Of a stretch of 64,000 nt of DNA, positions 1-10,057 are shown piece after piece. A program made the position numbers and the translations under genes. The stretch's first letter is position 1; every line of letters starts with the position of its first letter. Location: positions 992,001 through 1,056,000 of the forward strand of contig NZ_JAHVIT010000001.1 of assembly GCF_019801605.1 (NCBI RefSeq), read 5' to 3'. The notes beneath the pieces were generated by a model. It ran no database searches. It was not told the origin of the DNA and worked only from the letters and a program-made list of their open reading frames with translations. The DNA is from Maritimibacter alkaliphilus. GTDB taxonomy: Bacteria > Pseudomonadota > Alphaproteobacteria > Rhodobacterales > Rhodobacteraceae.

Positions 1-122
1 AGCAGTTGGCGGGGGCGATCATCTTCCTGCTGACGGCGACCATCGTGGGGCTGAACTTCGTGACCGACATCGCGCTTGCGCTGATCGACCCGCGGGTCCG
101 GAAATCGGTGATGGGGGGATGA
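1..122 (+). CDS. ABC transporter permease, DppB/OppB family (C-terminal end only)
   Basis: The last 39 codons of an inner-membrane permease run into the window, in frame from base 3 to a TGA at 120-122. The translated tail has a hydrophobic helix followed by LALIDPRVRK, the typical ending of DppB/OppB-type permeases (a 'DPR.R' cytoplasmic tail). It precedes a DppC-type permease and two DppD/F-type ATPases on the same strand, so it is most likely the first permease of that importer. The substrate-binding protein is not visible and would lie to the left. Substrate cannot be judged from this fragment. Confidence 0.8.
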   Translation, partial: QLAGAIIFLLTATIVGLNFVTDIALALIDPRVRKSVMGG

Positions 123-560
123 GGATGCCTATCGCTGATCTGATCGCCCTCCATCTGCCGCGTCGGGCCAGTTCCGAAGGCCGTTGTAGAACGCGACACA
201 CAAATGCACCGCGCTGTGACGCCTCACGGTCGTCCTGCACTGCCTACTATCTGGCACCTCGCGCCCGACCCGAGGGGGGGGGCAGAGCGCCCTCCCTGGG
301 GGGAGGGTCGGGCGCGGCGCAGGGCCTTGGCCCTGCGCTGGGGAGCCACATGGATGGCCCGCAGAAGGGAAGCCGTGCGACGGCACTGCGTGAATGCATC
401 CGCACTGTTCCCTTGCGCACCGCCACCCGTGGCCCCACCCACCGGATCGGGAGGGCCGCGTGATGCACACGATGATGACCCGCGCCGAAGCCCTCTACCT
501 GCCGCTGCCGCGTAGCACCCCGCCGGCCAAGGCCTGCGACACGACCAAGGGAGCCCCGAA
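123..560. other. 438-bp non-coding gap inside the ABC operon, with two GC-rich hairpins
   Basis: No convincing gene is seen; the open frames here are GC-rich frames without ribosome sites. Two adjacent inverted repeats stand out. At 290-307 arms CCCTCCC and GGGAGGG face each other. At 317-338 arms GCGCAGGGCC and GGCCCTGCGC flank a 2-nt TT loop. Neither is followed by a T run, so they look more like REP-type palindromes or mRNA-stability stems than intrinsic terminators. A gap this long is unusual between the two permeases of a Dpp-type operon, whose genes usually touch. Confidence 0.5.
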
Positions 561-1736
561 ATGAGCGAGAAAATCCCCGCCACCACCGGCCCGAACGTCG
601 AGATCGTCGAGACCGAGGACGCCGTCGCCCGCCGCGCCCGCGAGGCCTATTTCACCGCCTCCCAGCGACAGCTCATCTTGGCCCGGTTCAAGAAGAACCG
701 CACCGCCATGGTCGCCGCCACGATCCTCATCGTGCTGGTGCTGATGGGGCTCTTCGCTCCCTTCCTGTCGCCCTACAACCCGACGGTGGCCGGGCGTGAC
801 AAGGACTATACCAACGGCGCACCCCAGATCCCCAAGTTCTGCGATGACCAGGGTTGTTCCATGCGGCCCTTCATCTACGGCGTGACCCGCGAGCGGTCGC
901 TGGCGACCAACTTCCGCTGGGTGACCAAGGTCGATCCGACCGACCGGCGCTATGTGCAGCTCTTCGTGAAGGGCTGGGAGTACGACCTCGGCCCCCTGAC
1001 CTTCGACCGCCACCTCTTCGGCGTGGACAAGGGCTTCATCCACCTCTTCGGCACCGATGACACCGGCAAGGACATCTTCTCGCGCACGCTGCACGCGATC
1101 TATACCTCGCTGGCGGTCGGGACGCTGGGGGTGCTGATCAGCTTCGTGCTGGCGCTGATCATCGGGGGGATATCCGGCTATTTCGGAGGGGTGACCGACG
1201 GGATCATCCAGATGGTGACCGACGCCATCCGAACGGTGCCGATCATCCCGCTCTTCATGGCCATCGCGGCCTTCATCCCGCAGGAATGGTCGTCAGAAAC
1301 GCGGTTCTTCTTCATCTCGATCATCATCGGTTTCATCAACTGGCCAACCCTTGCGCGCCGGGTGCGCACCCACCTGCTGGTGGAGCGGAACCAGGAATAC
1401 GTGCTGGCGGCGCAGCTCTGCGGCGCGCCTGCGGGCCATATCATCCGCAAGCACCTGCTGCCGTCCTTCACCAGCTACATCATCGTCGATCTGGTGATTT
1501 CCTTCCCCTATATCGTGCTGTCCGAAACGGCGCTCAGCTTCATCGGGCTGGGGCTCAAGGACCCGGTCAATTCGCTCGGCGTCATGTTGCAGAACACGAC
1601 CTCCGCCGATGTCCTGCTGAACTATCAATGGTACTTCATCCCCGTGCTCTTCTTCATCGCCCTCGTGATGGCCTTCGTCTACGTGGGTGACGGGCTCAGG
1701 GATGCCGCCGATCCCTACGGAGGGACGAAGAAATGA
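561..1736 (+). CDS. ABC transporter permease, DppC/OppC family with extended first periplasmic loop
   Basis: This 391-residue inner-membrane permease pairs with the DppB-type protein upstream. The cytoplasmic N-terminus (about 1-48) leads to TM1 (about 49-70). A hydrophilic loop of roughly 100 residues follows, with Cys94 and Cys99, before FGTDDTGKDIFSR and the conserved transmembrane core. The EAA-type loop is seen as EYVLAAQLCGAPAGHIIRKHLLP, and the C-terminus ends GDGLRDAADPYG, as in OppC/DppC. Classical DppC is near 300 residues; the extra length sits in the first loop, as in YejE-like permeases. The stop overlaps the next start (ATGA), so translation is coupled. Confidence 0.9.
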   Translation: MSEKIPATTGPNVEIVETEDAVARRAREAYFTASQRQLILARFKKNRTAMVAATILIVLVLMGLFAPFLSPYNPTVAGRDKDYTNGAPQIPKFCDDQGCSMRPFIYGVTRERSLATNFRWVTKVDPTDRRYVQLFVKGWEYDLGPLTFDRHLFGVDKGFIHLFGTDDTGKDIFSRTLHAIYTSLAVGTLGVLISFVLALIIGGISGYFGGVTDGIIQMVTDAIRTVPIIPLFMAIAAFIPQEWSSETRFFFISIIIGFINWPTLARRVRTHLLVERNQEYVLAAQLCGAPAGHIIRKHLLPSFTSYIIVDLVISFPYIVLSETALSFIGLGLKDPVNSLGVMLQNTTSADVLLNYQWYFIPVLFFIALVMAFVYVGDGLRDAADPYGGTKK

Positions 1737-2743
1737 GCCTGATCTCCGTCAAGGACCTGACCATCCGCTTCGCCACGGACGAGGGCCTGATCACCGCGGT
1801 GGACGATGTCTCCTTCGACATCGCGCCGGGGGAAATCCTCGGGCTGGTGGGCGAGAGCGGCTCCGGCAAATCGGTGACCGCCAAGGCGCTGATGCGCCTC
1901 AACGGCGGCAACACGCGCTATGACGAGAGCAGCCAGATCACGCTTGGCGTGCCCGGTGAGGCACCGGTCGATGTGCTCTCGCTCAAGCGCGAGCGCGACA
2001 TGGAGCCGATCCGGGGCGGCGCCGTCTCGATGATCTTCCAGGAGCCGATGGCCTCCTTCGCGCCCGCGATCACCGTGGGCCAGCAGATGGTCGAACAGCT
2101 GCTGATCCACACCGACATGACCAAGGCGCAGGCCAGGAAACACGCCATCGACATGCTGGACCGGGTCGGCATCCCCGATCCCGCGCGCCGGTTCGAACAA
2201 TACGCCTTCGAGTTCTCGGGCGGGATGCGGCAGCGGGCGATGATCGCCATGGCGCTCTCGACCTCGCCCAAGCTGCTGATCGCGGATGAACCGACCACCG
2301 CGCTCGACGTGACCATTCAGGCGCAGGTCATCGACCTGATGAAGGACCTCGTGCGGGAATTCGGCATGGGCATCCTCTTCATCACCCACGACCTCGGCGT
2401 GATCGCCCAGACGGCGGACCGGGTGGCGGTGATGTACCTCGGCAAGCTGGTGGAGACCGGCACCGTACGGCAGGTGATCCGCACGCCGGGGCATCCCTAT
2501 ACCCGCGGCCTGATCGACGCGCTGCCCAAGCTGTCGGACCTCGACGCGCCGCTGACGCCGGTGCCGGGGGATATCCCCTCGCCACTGAACCGGCCGGCGG
2601 GCTGCGTCTTCCACACCCGCTGTTCGATGGCGCGGCCCGGGCTCTGCGATGTCTCGGTGCCGCTGGCCGAAGGGCTGCCGGGCGGGCAGTCCGTGGCCTG
2701 TCACTTCGCGCTCGACATCCGCCAGAAGGAGGGCGCCGCATGA
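1733..2743 (+). CDS. Oligopeptide-type ABC transporter ATP-binding protein (DppD/OppD family)
   Basis: This cytoplasmic ATPase of 336 residues would energise the importer. Walker A is GESGSGKS near residue 41, the signature is FSGGMRQR, Walker B is LLIADEPTTALD, and the switch histidine is in FITHDLG. The C-terminal oligopeptide/dipeptide extension carries the cysteine pattern GCVFHTRCSMARPGLC, typical of DppD/OppD and often an Fe-S or structural site. It overlaps both neighbours by 4 bp (ATGA), showing a tightly coupled operon. Substrate is not set by this subunit. Confidence 0.92.
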   Translation: MSLISVKDLTIRFATDEGLITAVDDVSFDIAPGEILGLVGESGSGKSVTAKALMRLNGGNTRYDESSQITLGVPGEAPVDVLSLKRERDMEPIRGGAVSMIFQEPMASFAPAITVGQQMVEQLLIHTDMTKAQARKHAIDMLDRVGIPDPARRFEQYAFEFSGGMRQRAMIAMALSTSPKLLIADEPTTALDVTIQAQVIDLMKDLVREFGMGILFITHDLGVIAQTADRVAVMYLGKLVETGTVRQVIRTPGHPYTRGLIDALPKLSDLDAPLTPVPGDIPSPLNRPAGCVFHTRCSMARPGLCDVSVPLAEGLPGGQSVACHFALDIRQKEGAA

Positions 2744-3762
2744 GCACAGATCCCGTCATCGAGGCCAAGAACCTCTCGGTCCGCTATCCGCTCGGCAAGG
2801 GGTTCCTCGGGCCGCGTGCCACGCTCGCGGCGGTCGACAACATCTCGCTCAACATCGAGAAGGGCAGTTTCTTCGGGCTCGTGGGCGAAAGCGGCTCGGG
2901 CAAGACGACGCTGGGGCGGGCGCTGCTGAAGGCGGCCCCGATCTCGGAGGGCGAGGTTTTTTTTCGCGACGAGGACGTCAGCCACGACCTGCGCACCATC
3001 AAGGGGCTGGAGCTCAAGGACTACCGCAAGCGGGCGCAGCTGATCTTCCAGGACCCTTACGCCGCGCTGTCCCCGCGCATGACCGTGCGCGACATCATCG
3101 CCGAGCCGCTGGAGGTCATGGGCCTGACCAGGACCCGGGCCGAGACCGACGCCCGCGTGCGCGAGATCGCCGCGAAATGCCGGCTCAACCTCGAACACCT
3201 GCGCCGCTTCCCGCACGCATTCTCGGGCGGGCAGCGGCAGCGGATTTCCATCGCGCGCGCGCTCGTCTCGGGGCCGAAGTTCATCGTGGCGGACGAAAGC
3301 GTCGCGGCGCTCGACGTCTCCATTCAGGCGGACGTGCTGAACCTGCTCAAGACGATCCAGCGCGACATGGGCATTTCCTTCCTCTTCATCAGCCACGACC
3401 TGTCGGTGGTGGCCCATACCTGCGACCACGTGGCGGTGATGTACCTCGGCAACCTCGTGGAGACGGCGCCGACGCGCTCGCTCTTCACCCGGCCGCGGCA
3501 TCCCTATACTTCGGCGCTGCTCTCGGCGATCCCATCGCTCGATCCGGACGACACCCGCGAGGCCGAGAAACTGACCGGCGAGATCCCGTCGCCCGCGAAC
3601 CCGCCCAAGGGCTGCAAATTCCACACCCGCTGCCGCTTTGCCCGCGACGCCTGCACCGCCGAGCGGCCCCAGTTGCGCGAGATGGCCCCCGGTCATATGG
3701 TGGCCTGCCACTTCGCGGAGGAGTTCGATTTCTCCGCGAACGGGGCGCTGCAATCGGCCTGA
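2740..3762 (+). CDS. Oligopeptide-type ABC transporter ATP-binding protein (DppF/OppF family)
   Basis: The second ATPase of the importer has 340 residues. It has Walker A GESGSGKTT, signature FSGGQRQRISIARAL, a Walker B region IVADESVAALD (Ser where DppD has Pro) and the H-loop FISHDLS. The C-terminal extension again has cysteines, in GCKFHTRCRFARDAC. It forms a heterodimer with the preceding ATPase in this family. It is coupled by a 4-bp overlap to the gene before, and a 35-bp spacer separates it from the sulfatase-like gene after it, which suggests co-transcription. Confidence 0.92.
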   Translation: MSTDPVIEAKNLSVRYPLGKGFLGPRATLAAVDNISLNIEKGSFFGLVGESGSGKTTLGRALLKAAPISEGEVFFRDEDVSHDLRTIKGLELKDYRKRAQLIFQDPYAALSPRMTVRDIIAEPLEVMGLTRTRAETDARVREIAAKCRLNLEHLRRFPHAFSGGQRQRISIARALVSGPKFIVADESVAALDVSIQADVLNLLKTIQRDMGISFLFISHDLSVVAHTCDHVAVMYLGNLVETAPTRSLFTRPRHPYTSALLSAIPSLDPDDTREAEKLTGEIPSPANPPKGCKFHTRCRFARDACTAERPQLREMAPGHMVACHFAEEFDFSANGALQSA

Positions 3763-3797
3763 GGGCCGCCCAAGACGGCAGACGAAACGGGGGAGCG

Positions 3798-5291
3798 ATG
3801 ACCAAGGGAAACGTGCTGCTGGTCACGCTGGACCAGCTGTCGGCATCGGTGCTGGACGGGGACCTCGCGGCCCATGTGCCCACGCCCAACCTCGACCGGC
3901 TGCGCGGCGAGGGGACCTATTTCGCCAACCATTTCACGGTGACGGTGCCCTGTGGCCCGGCGCGGGCCAGCCTGCTGACAGGGCTCTATGCCATGAACCA
4001 CCGCGCGGTGCGCAACGGCGCGCCGCTGGCGAAACACCACGCCACCGTGGCGACCGAGGCGCGCAAATCGGGCTACGAGCCGCTGCTCTTCGGCTATTCC
4101 GACGTGATGCCAGACCCCACGGGCATGGACCCGGAGGACCCGGACCTGTCGGTTTACGAGGGCGTCGCGCCGGGCTTTCGCGAGCTGGTGGAGATGCGGC
4201 TGGACTATGGTCGGGAATGGCCCGGCTACCTCGCCTCCAAGGGGTATGACGTCCACATGGGGCCGGGGGACTGGCCCTCGTTCTTCGTGCCCACGGGGGC
4301 AGGCCTGCCTCGCGATCCCGCGCCCTATGCAGCCGAGCATTCCGACACCTGCTATCTGACAGATCGCACGCTGATGGCGCTCGACATACGGCAGCGGCTG
4401 GGGGACGCGTGGTTCGCCCATCTGACCTATATTCGGCCCCATCCGCCGCTTCTGGCACCTGCGCCCTACAACACGCTGGTCGATCCCGCCGCGCTGCCTC
4501 TGCCCGAGCTGCGCGCGCCGGATCATCCCTTCGTCAGCGCATGGTTCTCGCAGCCGGTCTTTGGCGGGCTCTACCACGGGTTCGACGGGGATTGCGCCGG
4601 GATGACAGAGGCGCGGATGGCGGAGCTGCGTGCGGTCTACCTTGGCCTCGTGGCTGAGGTCGATCACCACCTTGGCCGGGTGCTGGACTGGCTCGACGCG
4701 ACGGGGCAGGCGGACAACACGCTGGTCGTCGTCACCGCCGATCATGGCGAGATGCTGGGCGCGAAACGAATGTGGGGCAAGGAAAGCGTCTTTGACCCGG
4801 CCTTCCATGTGCCGCTGATCCTGCGGGTGCCGGGGCAGGCGGGCGGCACCCGCGTCGAGGCGATCACGGAAAGCGTCGATCTCGCGCCCACCGTGCTGGA
4901 CTGGATCGGCCGCGATGCGCCGCCGGCCATGGACGGGCGCTCGCTGCTGCCCTTCATCACCGCTGCGATGCCGGCCGACTGGCGCGATGCCGCGCTGATG
5001 GAGGCCGATTTCGGCAGTCCGACCAAGGTCACGCGCTTCATGGAGAACATGGGGCTGAGCCTTGATCGCGCCGGCGTCTCGATTCTGCGCGAGGCGCGGT
5101 GGAAATACGTGCATTTCGGCGGCGGCGTCCCGCCCATGCTTTTCGATCTGGAGGCCGACCCGCAGGAAACCCGCGATCTCGCCGCCGATCCCGCCCACGC
5201 GGCGGAGGTCTCGCGCATGGCGCGCAAGCTGATCGACCGGATGACGGAACGCCGCGACCGGCGGTTGACGGGCTGGGTACGGGGCGGCTGA
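3798..5291 (+). CDS. Phosphonate monoester hydrolase/phosphodiesterase-like formylglycine enzyme (sulfatase family)
   Basis: A cytoplasmic-looking alkaline-phosphatase-superfamily hydrolase of 497 residues without a signal peptide. The formylglycine motif C-x-P-x-R is present as VPCGPARASLLTG with Cys52. The flanks GLYAMNHRAVRNGAPL, RPHPPLLAPAPYN and TADHGEMLG closely resemble rhizobial phosphonate monoester hydrolase (PMH), which cleaves phosphonate and phosphate diesters and sulfate esters promiscuously. The ATG at 3798 follows a GGGGGAGCG ribosome site. Its place behind a peptide-type importer suggests it processes the imported ester. A plain sulfatase is the alternative; the family is clear, the substrate is not. 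Confidence 0.82.
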   Translation: MTKGNVLLVTLDQLSASVLDGDLAAHVPTPNLDRLRGEGTYFANHFTVTVPCGPARASLLTGLYAMNHRAVRNGAPLAKHHATVATEARKSGYEPLLFGYSDVMPDPTGMDPEDPDLSVYEGVAPGFRELVEMRLDYGREWPGYLASKGYDVHMGPGDWPSFFVPTGAGLPRDPAPYAAEHSDTCYLTDRTLMALDIRQRLGDAWFAHLTYIRPHPPLLAPAPYNTLVDPAALPLPELRAPDHPFVSAWFSQPVFGGLYHGFDGDCAGMTEARMAELRAVYLGLVAEVDHHLGRVLDWLDATGQADNTLVVVTADHGEMLGAKRMWGKESVFDPAFHVPLILRVPGQAGGTRVEAITESVDLAPTVLDWIGRDAPPAMDGRSLLPFITAAMPADWRDAALMEADFGSPTKVTRFMENMGLSLDRAGVSILREARWKYVHFGGGVPPMLFDLEADPQETRDLAADPAHAAEVSRMARKLIDRMTERRDRRLTGWVRGG

Positions 5292-5381
5292 GGCGGGCTG
5301 TCCGGGTGGCGCGCACCTGTTGCCGATGATCTCCCGCGGTGTCGCGCAGGGGAGACGGGCCCTGCGCCTCGGGCCATGAGA

Positions 5382-5412
5382 AAAGCGCCGGGGCCTCGGG
5401 CTCCGGCGCTTT
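5382..5412. terminator. Bidirectional intrinsic terminator between sulfatase-like gene and betA
   Basis: Arms AAAGCGCCGG (5382-5391) and CCGGCGCTTT (5403-5412) form a stem with an 11-nt loop and A/T tracts at each end. It lies between two convergent genes and so can stop transcription from both sides. Confidence 0.8.
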
Positions 5413-5416
5413 CAGA

Positions 5417-7084
5417 TCAGCGGTCGCTGTCCTGCCAGCGGGGATTGATCCACGGCTGGCTTTCGTCGCGCGGCAGCCTGCGGCCAAGGATGTGATCCGC
5501 CGCCTTTTCCCCCACCATGATCGAGGGCGCGTTCAGGTTGCCGTTCGGGATCGAGGGGAAGATCGAACTGTCCGCGACCCGCAGGCCGCTGACGCCGATT
5601 ACGCGGCACTCCTCGTCCACCACGGCGCCCTTGTCGGTGGCGGCGCCCATGCGGCAGGTGCCACAGGGGTGGTAGGCGCTTTCGGCGTGCTCCCGGATGA
5701 AGCCGTCGAGCTCATCGTCGCTTTGCACGTGGCTGCCGGGCTGGATCTCATCGCCGCGGAACGGATCGAAGGCTTTCTGACCGAAGATCTCGCGGGTGAC
5801 GCGGATGCAGTGGCGGAAATCGATCCAGTCCTGTTCCTCGGACATGTAGTTGAAGAAGATCCGCGGCGCGGCCTCCGGGTCTGGCGATTTCAGCGTGATT
5901 TCACCGCGCGAGGGTGAGCGCATCGGCCCGACATGGGCCTGGAAACCATGCCCCTCTGCCGCCGCCTTGCCGTCGTAGCGCACGGCGAAGGGCAGGAAAT
6001 GGAACTGGATGTCGGGGTATTCGACCCCGGGCCGCGAGCGGATGAAGGCCGCGCTCTCGAACTGGTTCGAGGCACCGAGGCCCGACTTGAAGACCATCCA
6101 CTGCGCCCCGGCGAGCGCCTTGCCGAAGAGGTTCCAGTGCTTGTAGAGCGTGATCGGCTGGGTGCAGGCCTGCTGGATGTACAGCTCCAGGTGGTCCTGC
6201 AGGTTCGCGCCCACGCCGGGCCGGTCCGCGATCACCTCGATGCCATGCTCCGCCAGCTGCGCGGCGGGGCCGATGCCCGAATGCATCAGCAGCTTGGGCG
6301 AGTTGATGGAGGAGGCGGCGATGATCACCTCGCGCCGGGCCTTCACCACCTCGATCGCGCTGCCACGCCGGACCTCGACGCCCGTGGCGCGGCCGTTCTC
6401 GATCACGACCTTGCGGGCGAGGCAGCGGTGCAGGGTCAGGTTGGGCCGTTTCAGCGCCGGTTTCAGATAGGCATTGGCCGCGGACCAGCGGCGCCCGCGC
6501 CAGACGGTCTGCTCCATCGGGCCGAAGCCTTCCTGCTTCTCGCCGTTGTAATCATCCGTCGTCTCGAAGCCCGCCTGTTTCCCGGCCTCCACGAAGGCCT
6601 GGTAGAGCGGATTGCGCCGCGGGCCGCGGGTGACATGCAGCGGGCCGTCCGTGCCGCGCCAGTCGTCATCGCCACCGTGGCCGCCGTCGTGCCAATGCTC
6701 CATCCGCTTGAAGTAGGGCAGCACATCGGCATAGGACCAGCCCTTGGCGCCCATCTGGGACCATTGCTCGAAGTCCATGGCGTGGCCGCGCACATAGACC
6801 ATCCCGTTGATGGAAGAGGACCCGCCCACGACCTTGCCGCGCGGCGTCACGAGGGTGCGGTTGTCCAGATGCGGCTCCGGCTCCGTCATGAAGCCCCAGT
6901 CGTAGCGCGACATGTTCATCGGGTAGGAGAGCGCGCCGGGCATCTGGATGAACGGCCCCGCATCGGTGCCGCCGTATTCCAGCACGATCACCGAATGCTG
7001 CCCGCTTTCCGAGAGCCGCGCCGCCAAGGCCGACCCGGCAGAGCCGGAGCCGACGATGACGAAATCCGCTTCCATCTGTGCCAT
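5417..7084 (-). CDS. betA: Choline dehydrogenase (GMC oxidoreductase)
   Basis: A membrane-associated FAD enzyme of 555 residues that oxidises choline to betaine aldehyde. The N-terminal FAD-binding motif [16 protein letters not shown], the GMC signature [20 protein letters not shown], a second GMC signature near [17 protein letters not shown] and the C-terminal active-site region [13 protein letters not shown] are visible. Length equals usual BetA. The start overlaps the betB stop by one base (TGATG), so it is the last gene of a betICBA operon, the order known from Sinorhizobium meliloti. Expression should be choline-inducible through BetI. Confidence 0.95.
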   Translation of the reverse strand: MAQMEADFVIVGSGSAGSALAARLSESGQHSVIVLEYGGTDAGPFIQMPGALSYPMNMSRYDWGFMTEPEPHLDNRTLVTPRGKVVGGSSSINGMVYVRGHAMDFEQWSQMGAKGWSYADVLPYFKRMEHWHDGGHGGDDDWRGTDGPLHVTRGPRRNPLYQAFVEAGKQAGFETTDDYNGEKQEGFGPMEQTVWRGRRWSAANAYLKPALKRPNLTLHRCLARKVVIENGRATGVEVRRGSAIEVVKARREVIIAASSINSPKLLMHSGIGPAAQLAEHGIEVIADRPGVGANLQDHLELYIQQACTQPITLYKHWNLFGKALAGAQWMVFKSGLGASNQFESAAFIRSRPGVEYPDIQFHFLPFAVRYDGKAAAEGHGFQAHVGPMRSPSRGEITLKSPDPEAAPRIFFNYMSEEQDWIDFRHCIRVTREIFGQKAFDPFRGDEIQPGSHVQSDDELDGFIREHAESAYHPCGTCRMGAATDKGAVVDEECRVIGVSGLRVADSSIFPSIPNGNLNAPSIMVGEKAADHILGRRLPRDESQPWINPRWQDSDR

Positions 7085-8538
7085 CAGAACGCGGCCTCGA
7101 CGTCGCCCATGCAGACATAGACGGATTTCACCTGGGAGTAGTGGTCGAGGGCGGCGCGGGCATTCTCACGGCCGACACCGGACATCTTGTTGCCGCCGAA
7201 GGGGCTTTCCACGGGCGTCAGGTTGTAGGTGTTGATCCAGCAGGTGCCGGCCTCCAGCTGCGCCACGACGCGGTGCGCCCGCTTGATGTCGCGGGTGAAG
7301 AGCCCGGCGGCGAGGCCGAAATCGGTGGCATTGGCGCGCGCGATCACCTCGTCCTCGTCCCGGAAGGTGAGGATCGACATGACGGGGCCAAAGATCTCGT
7401 CCGTGGCGAGGGCCATGTCGTCGGTCACGCCGTCGAAGGCGGCGGGCGTCAGGAAATAGCCCGGGCCCTCGGGGACATCGCCGCCGAAGAGCAGGTTGGC
7501 GCCCGCTTCCTTGCCGGCCTCGATGCAGGCCAGCACCTTCTGGCGCTGCGTGTCCGAGACCATGGGGCCGACGGTGACCTCCGGGTCCAGCGGATCGCCC
7601 AGCTTTGCGGTGGCGGTGCGTTCGGCAAGGCGTTTCACGAAGGCATCGTGGATGTCCTCGTGCACGAAGACGCGCGTGCCGTTGGAGCAGATCTGGCCGG
7701 TAGAATAGAAGTTGGCGTTGATCGCGGCAGAGACGGCATTCTCGATCTCCGCATCCTCGAAGAGGATCAGGGGCGACTTGCCGCCAAGCTCCATGGTCAC
7801 GTGGCGGATGCCATCGGCGGCCGCGGCATAGACCTTGCGCCCCGTCGGCACGGAGCCGGTGAGCGAGACCTTGGCGCAGCGCGGATCGCTGATCAGCGCG
7901 GCACCGACACGGCCCGTCCCCTGAACCACGTTGAAGAGCCCCTCGGGCGCGCCGGCCTCGACGAGGATCTCGGCCAGTTTCAGGGCGGAGAGCGGCGTGA
8001 CCTCGGAGGGTTTGAAGATCATCGCATTGCCTGCGGCAAGCGCGGGCGCGGCCTTCCAGCAGGCGATCTGGATCGGGTAGTTCCACGCGCCGATGCCGAC
8101 GCAGGTGCCGAGCGGCTCGCGGATCGTGTAGACGAAATCCTCCCCCAGCGGCACCGTTTCCCCGGTGACGGCGGCGATCAGACCGCCGAAGTACTCCAGC
8201 GCCTGCGCCCCGGATTCCGCGTCCGCCACCAGCGTTTCCTGGATCGGCTTGCCGGTGTCGATGGTCTCGATCTCCGACAGCTCCTGGTTCCGTTCGCGCA
8301 GGATGTCCGCGGCACGGCGCAGGACGCGGCCGCGTTCCACGGGCGGCAGGGCGGCCCATGTCTTCTGCGCGGCGGCGGCGGCGGTGAAGGCGGCGTCGAT
8401 CTCGGCGTCGGTGGCCTCGTGCAGCCGCGCGGTCACCTCGCCCGTGAAGGGATAGAGGGAGACCATCTCGGGCGCAGAGGTGTCATGGGTATACTGGCCG
8501 CTGATGAAGTGGCTGGCCTTGGGCTGTACGTCGCGCAT
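7084..8538 (-). CDS. betB: Betaine aldehyde dehydrogenase
   Basis: An NAD(P)-dependent aldehyde dehydrogenase of 484 residues that oxidises betaine aldehyde to glycine betaine. The general-base glutamate is in [14 protein letters not shown] and the nucleophilic cysteine in [13 protein letters not shown], with the cofactor stretch [19 protein letters not shown]. It sits between betC and betA with 1-bp spacing or overlap. Its assignment as BetB rather than another ALDH rests on this operon context and the high family resemblance. Confidence 0.95.
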   Translation of the reverse strand: MRDVQPKASHFISGQYTHDTSAPEMVSLYPFTGEVTARLHEATDAEIDAAFTAAAAAQKTWAALPPVERGRVLRRAADILRERNQELSEIETIDTGKPIQETLVADAESGAQALEYFGGLIAAVTGETVPLGEDFVYTIREPLGTCVGIGAWNYPIQIACWKAAPALAAGNAMIFKPSEVTPLSALKLAEILVEAGAPEGLFNVVQGTGRVGAALISDPRCAKVSLTGSVPTGRKVYAAAADGIRHVTMELGGKSPLILFEDAEIENAVSAAINANFYSTGQICSNGTRVFVHEDIHDAFVKRLAERTATAKLGDPLDPEVTVGPMVSDTQRQKVLACIEAGKEAGANLLFGGDVPEGPGYFLTPAAFDGVTDDMALATDEIFGPVMSILTFRDEDEVIARANATDFGLAAGLFTRDIKRAHRVVAQLEAGTCWINTYNLTPVESPFGGNKMSGVGRENARAALDHYSQVKSVYVCMGDVEAAF

Positions 8539-8539
8539 C

Positions 8540-10057
8540 TCATTCGCCTCGCGGATAGCGTTTGTTGTCTTCCAGCACGTTCAGGTCCATGTGGTTGCGC
8601 ATGTAGCGCTCCGAGGCCTGTTGCAGCGGCTGGAAATCCCAGGGGAAGTACGACCCGTTGCGCAGCGCCTCGTAGACCACGTGGCGACGGGCCTGAGACT
8701 GGCGCACCTCGGCGTCGAAATCGCCCATGTTCCAATAGGTTGCAAGTTGTTCTTCGAACTTTGCCGCAACCTCTGCATGGGCCGGATCGGCGGCGAGGTT
8801 GGTCAGCTCGTGCGGGTCGTTCTCAAGATCGAAGAGCTGCGGCGGGTCGAGTTCGCAGTGGATGTATTTCCACTGGGCCTGACGCAGCCCCACGAGCGGC
8901 GCGTAGGAGGCCTCGGCGGCGTATTCCATGCGCACCGGCGTGGTGCGCGCGGTGCCGTTGGCCAGAGGGACGAGGCTTTCGCCATCGGTCCAGGGCAGCA
9001 CCTCGGTCAGGTCGATGCCCACCAGATCGGCGATCGTGGGCGAGACATCCATGGTGGAGACCGGCGTTTCGATCAGCCCTGCAGGCATCCCCGGCGCGGC
9101 CACCATCAGCGGCACGCGGGCGGAGCCTTCGAAGAAATTCATCTTGAACCAGAGGCCGCGCTCACCCAGCATGTCGCCGTGGTCCGAGACCAGCAGGACG
9201 ATGGTGTTCTCCACTTGCCGGGTGCCTTCCAGCGCCTCGAAGATCTCGCCGATCTTGTCGTCGAGATAGGAGATGTTGGCGAAATAGGCGCGACGCGAGC
9301 GGCGGATGTCCTCGTCCGTGATGTCGAAGTTGCGCCAGTCGTTGGCGTCGAAGATCCGCTTGGAGTGGTTGTCCTGATCCTCGTAGGGGATCGCGGGCAC
9401 CGTGGGCTCCAGATGCTCGCAATGCTCGTAGAGGTCCCAGTACTTCTTGCGCGCGACATAGGGGTCATGCGGGTGGGTGAAGGAGACGGTCATCATCCAC
9501 GGGCGGTCGTCCAGACGGCGGCCGAGGTCATAGACCTTGGCGCGGGCGTTGTAGGCGACCTCGTCGTCGTATTCCATCTGGTTGGAGATCTCGGCCACGC
9601 CGGCCCCGGTGACGGAGCCCATGTTGTGATACCACCAGTCGATCCGCTCGCCGGGCTTGCGGTAGTCCGGGGTCCAGCCGAAATCGGCGGGGTAGATATC
9701 CGTGGTCAGCCGCTGCTCGAAGCCGTGCAGCTGGTCGGGACCCACGAAATGCATCTTGCCGGACAGGATCGTATGGTATCCGGCGCGGCGCAGGTGGTGC
9801 GCGTAGGTCGGAATGTCCGAGGAGAATTCGGCCGCGTTGTCATAGACCCGGGTGCGGCGCGGCAGCTGGCCCGCCATGTAGGAGGCCCGCGCCGGCGCGC
9901 AGAGCGGCGAGCCGGTGTACGCGTTCTTGAACCGGGTGGAGCGGGCGGCGAGCTTCTTGAGGTTCGGCGCATGCAGCCAGGGGGCAGGGCCGTCGGGGAA
10001 GAGGGTGCCGTTCAGCTGATCCACCATGAGGATCAGTATGTTGGGACGGTCAGCCAC
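8540..10057 (-). CDS. betC: Choline-sulfatase
   Basis: A formylglycine sulfatase that releases sulfate from choline-O-sulfate to feed choline to BetAB. The modification motif [12 protein letters not shown], the N-terminal metal site [20 protein letters not shown] and [13 protein letters not shown] are all present. The GTG at 10057 is preferred over an upstream ATG at 10099 because it follows AAAGGACATCCC and gives the usual short N-terminus ([16 protein letters not shown]); the protein is then 505 residues. It overlaps the betI end by 8 bp. No formylglycine-generating enzyme is encoded in this window, so activation must come from elsewhere. Confidence 0.93.
   Translation of the reverse strand: MADRPNILILMVDQLNGTLFPDGPAPWLHAPNLKKLAARSTRFKNAYTGSPLCAPARASYMAGQLPRRTRVYDNAAEFSSDIPTYAHHLRRAGYHTILSGKMHFVGPDQLHGFEQRLTTDIYPADFGWTPDYRKPGERIDWWYHNMGSVTGAGVAEISNQMEYDDEVAYNARAKVYDLGRRLDDRPWMMTVSFTHPHDPYVARKKYWDLYEHCEHLEPTVPAIPYEDQDNHSKRIFDANDWRNFDITDEDIRRSRRAYFANISYLDDKIGEIFEALEGTRQVENTIVLLVSDHGDMLGERGLWFKMNFFEGSARVPLMVAAPGMPAGLIETPVSTMDVSPTIADLVGIDLTEVLPWTDGESLVPLANGTARTTPVRMEYAAEASYAPLVGLRQAQWKYIHCELDPPQLFDLENDPHELTNLAADPAHAEVAAKFEEQLATYWNMGDFDAEVRQSQARRHVVYEALRNGSYFPWDFQPLQQASERYMRNHMDLNVLEDNKRYPRGE

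Noticed and set aside
2701-3753. A 350-codon minus-strand open frame over the DppF-type gene
   Set aside because: It mirrors the ATPase coding frame, shows no family motif and lacks a ribosome site.
2649-3797. An upstream extension of the sulfatase-like gene, making an 880-residue protein
   Set aside because: The extra 383 codons overlap the whole DppF-type gene out of frame and are composition noise; the family N-terminus begins at the ATG at 3798.
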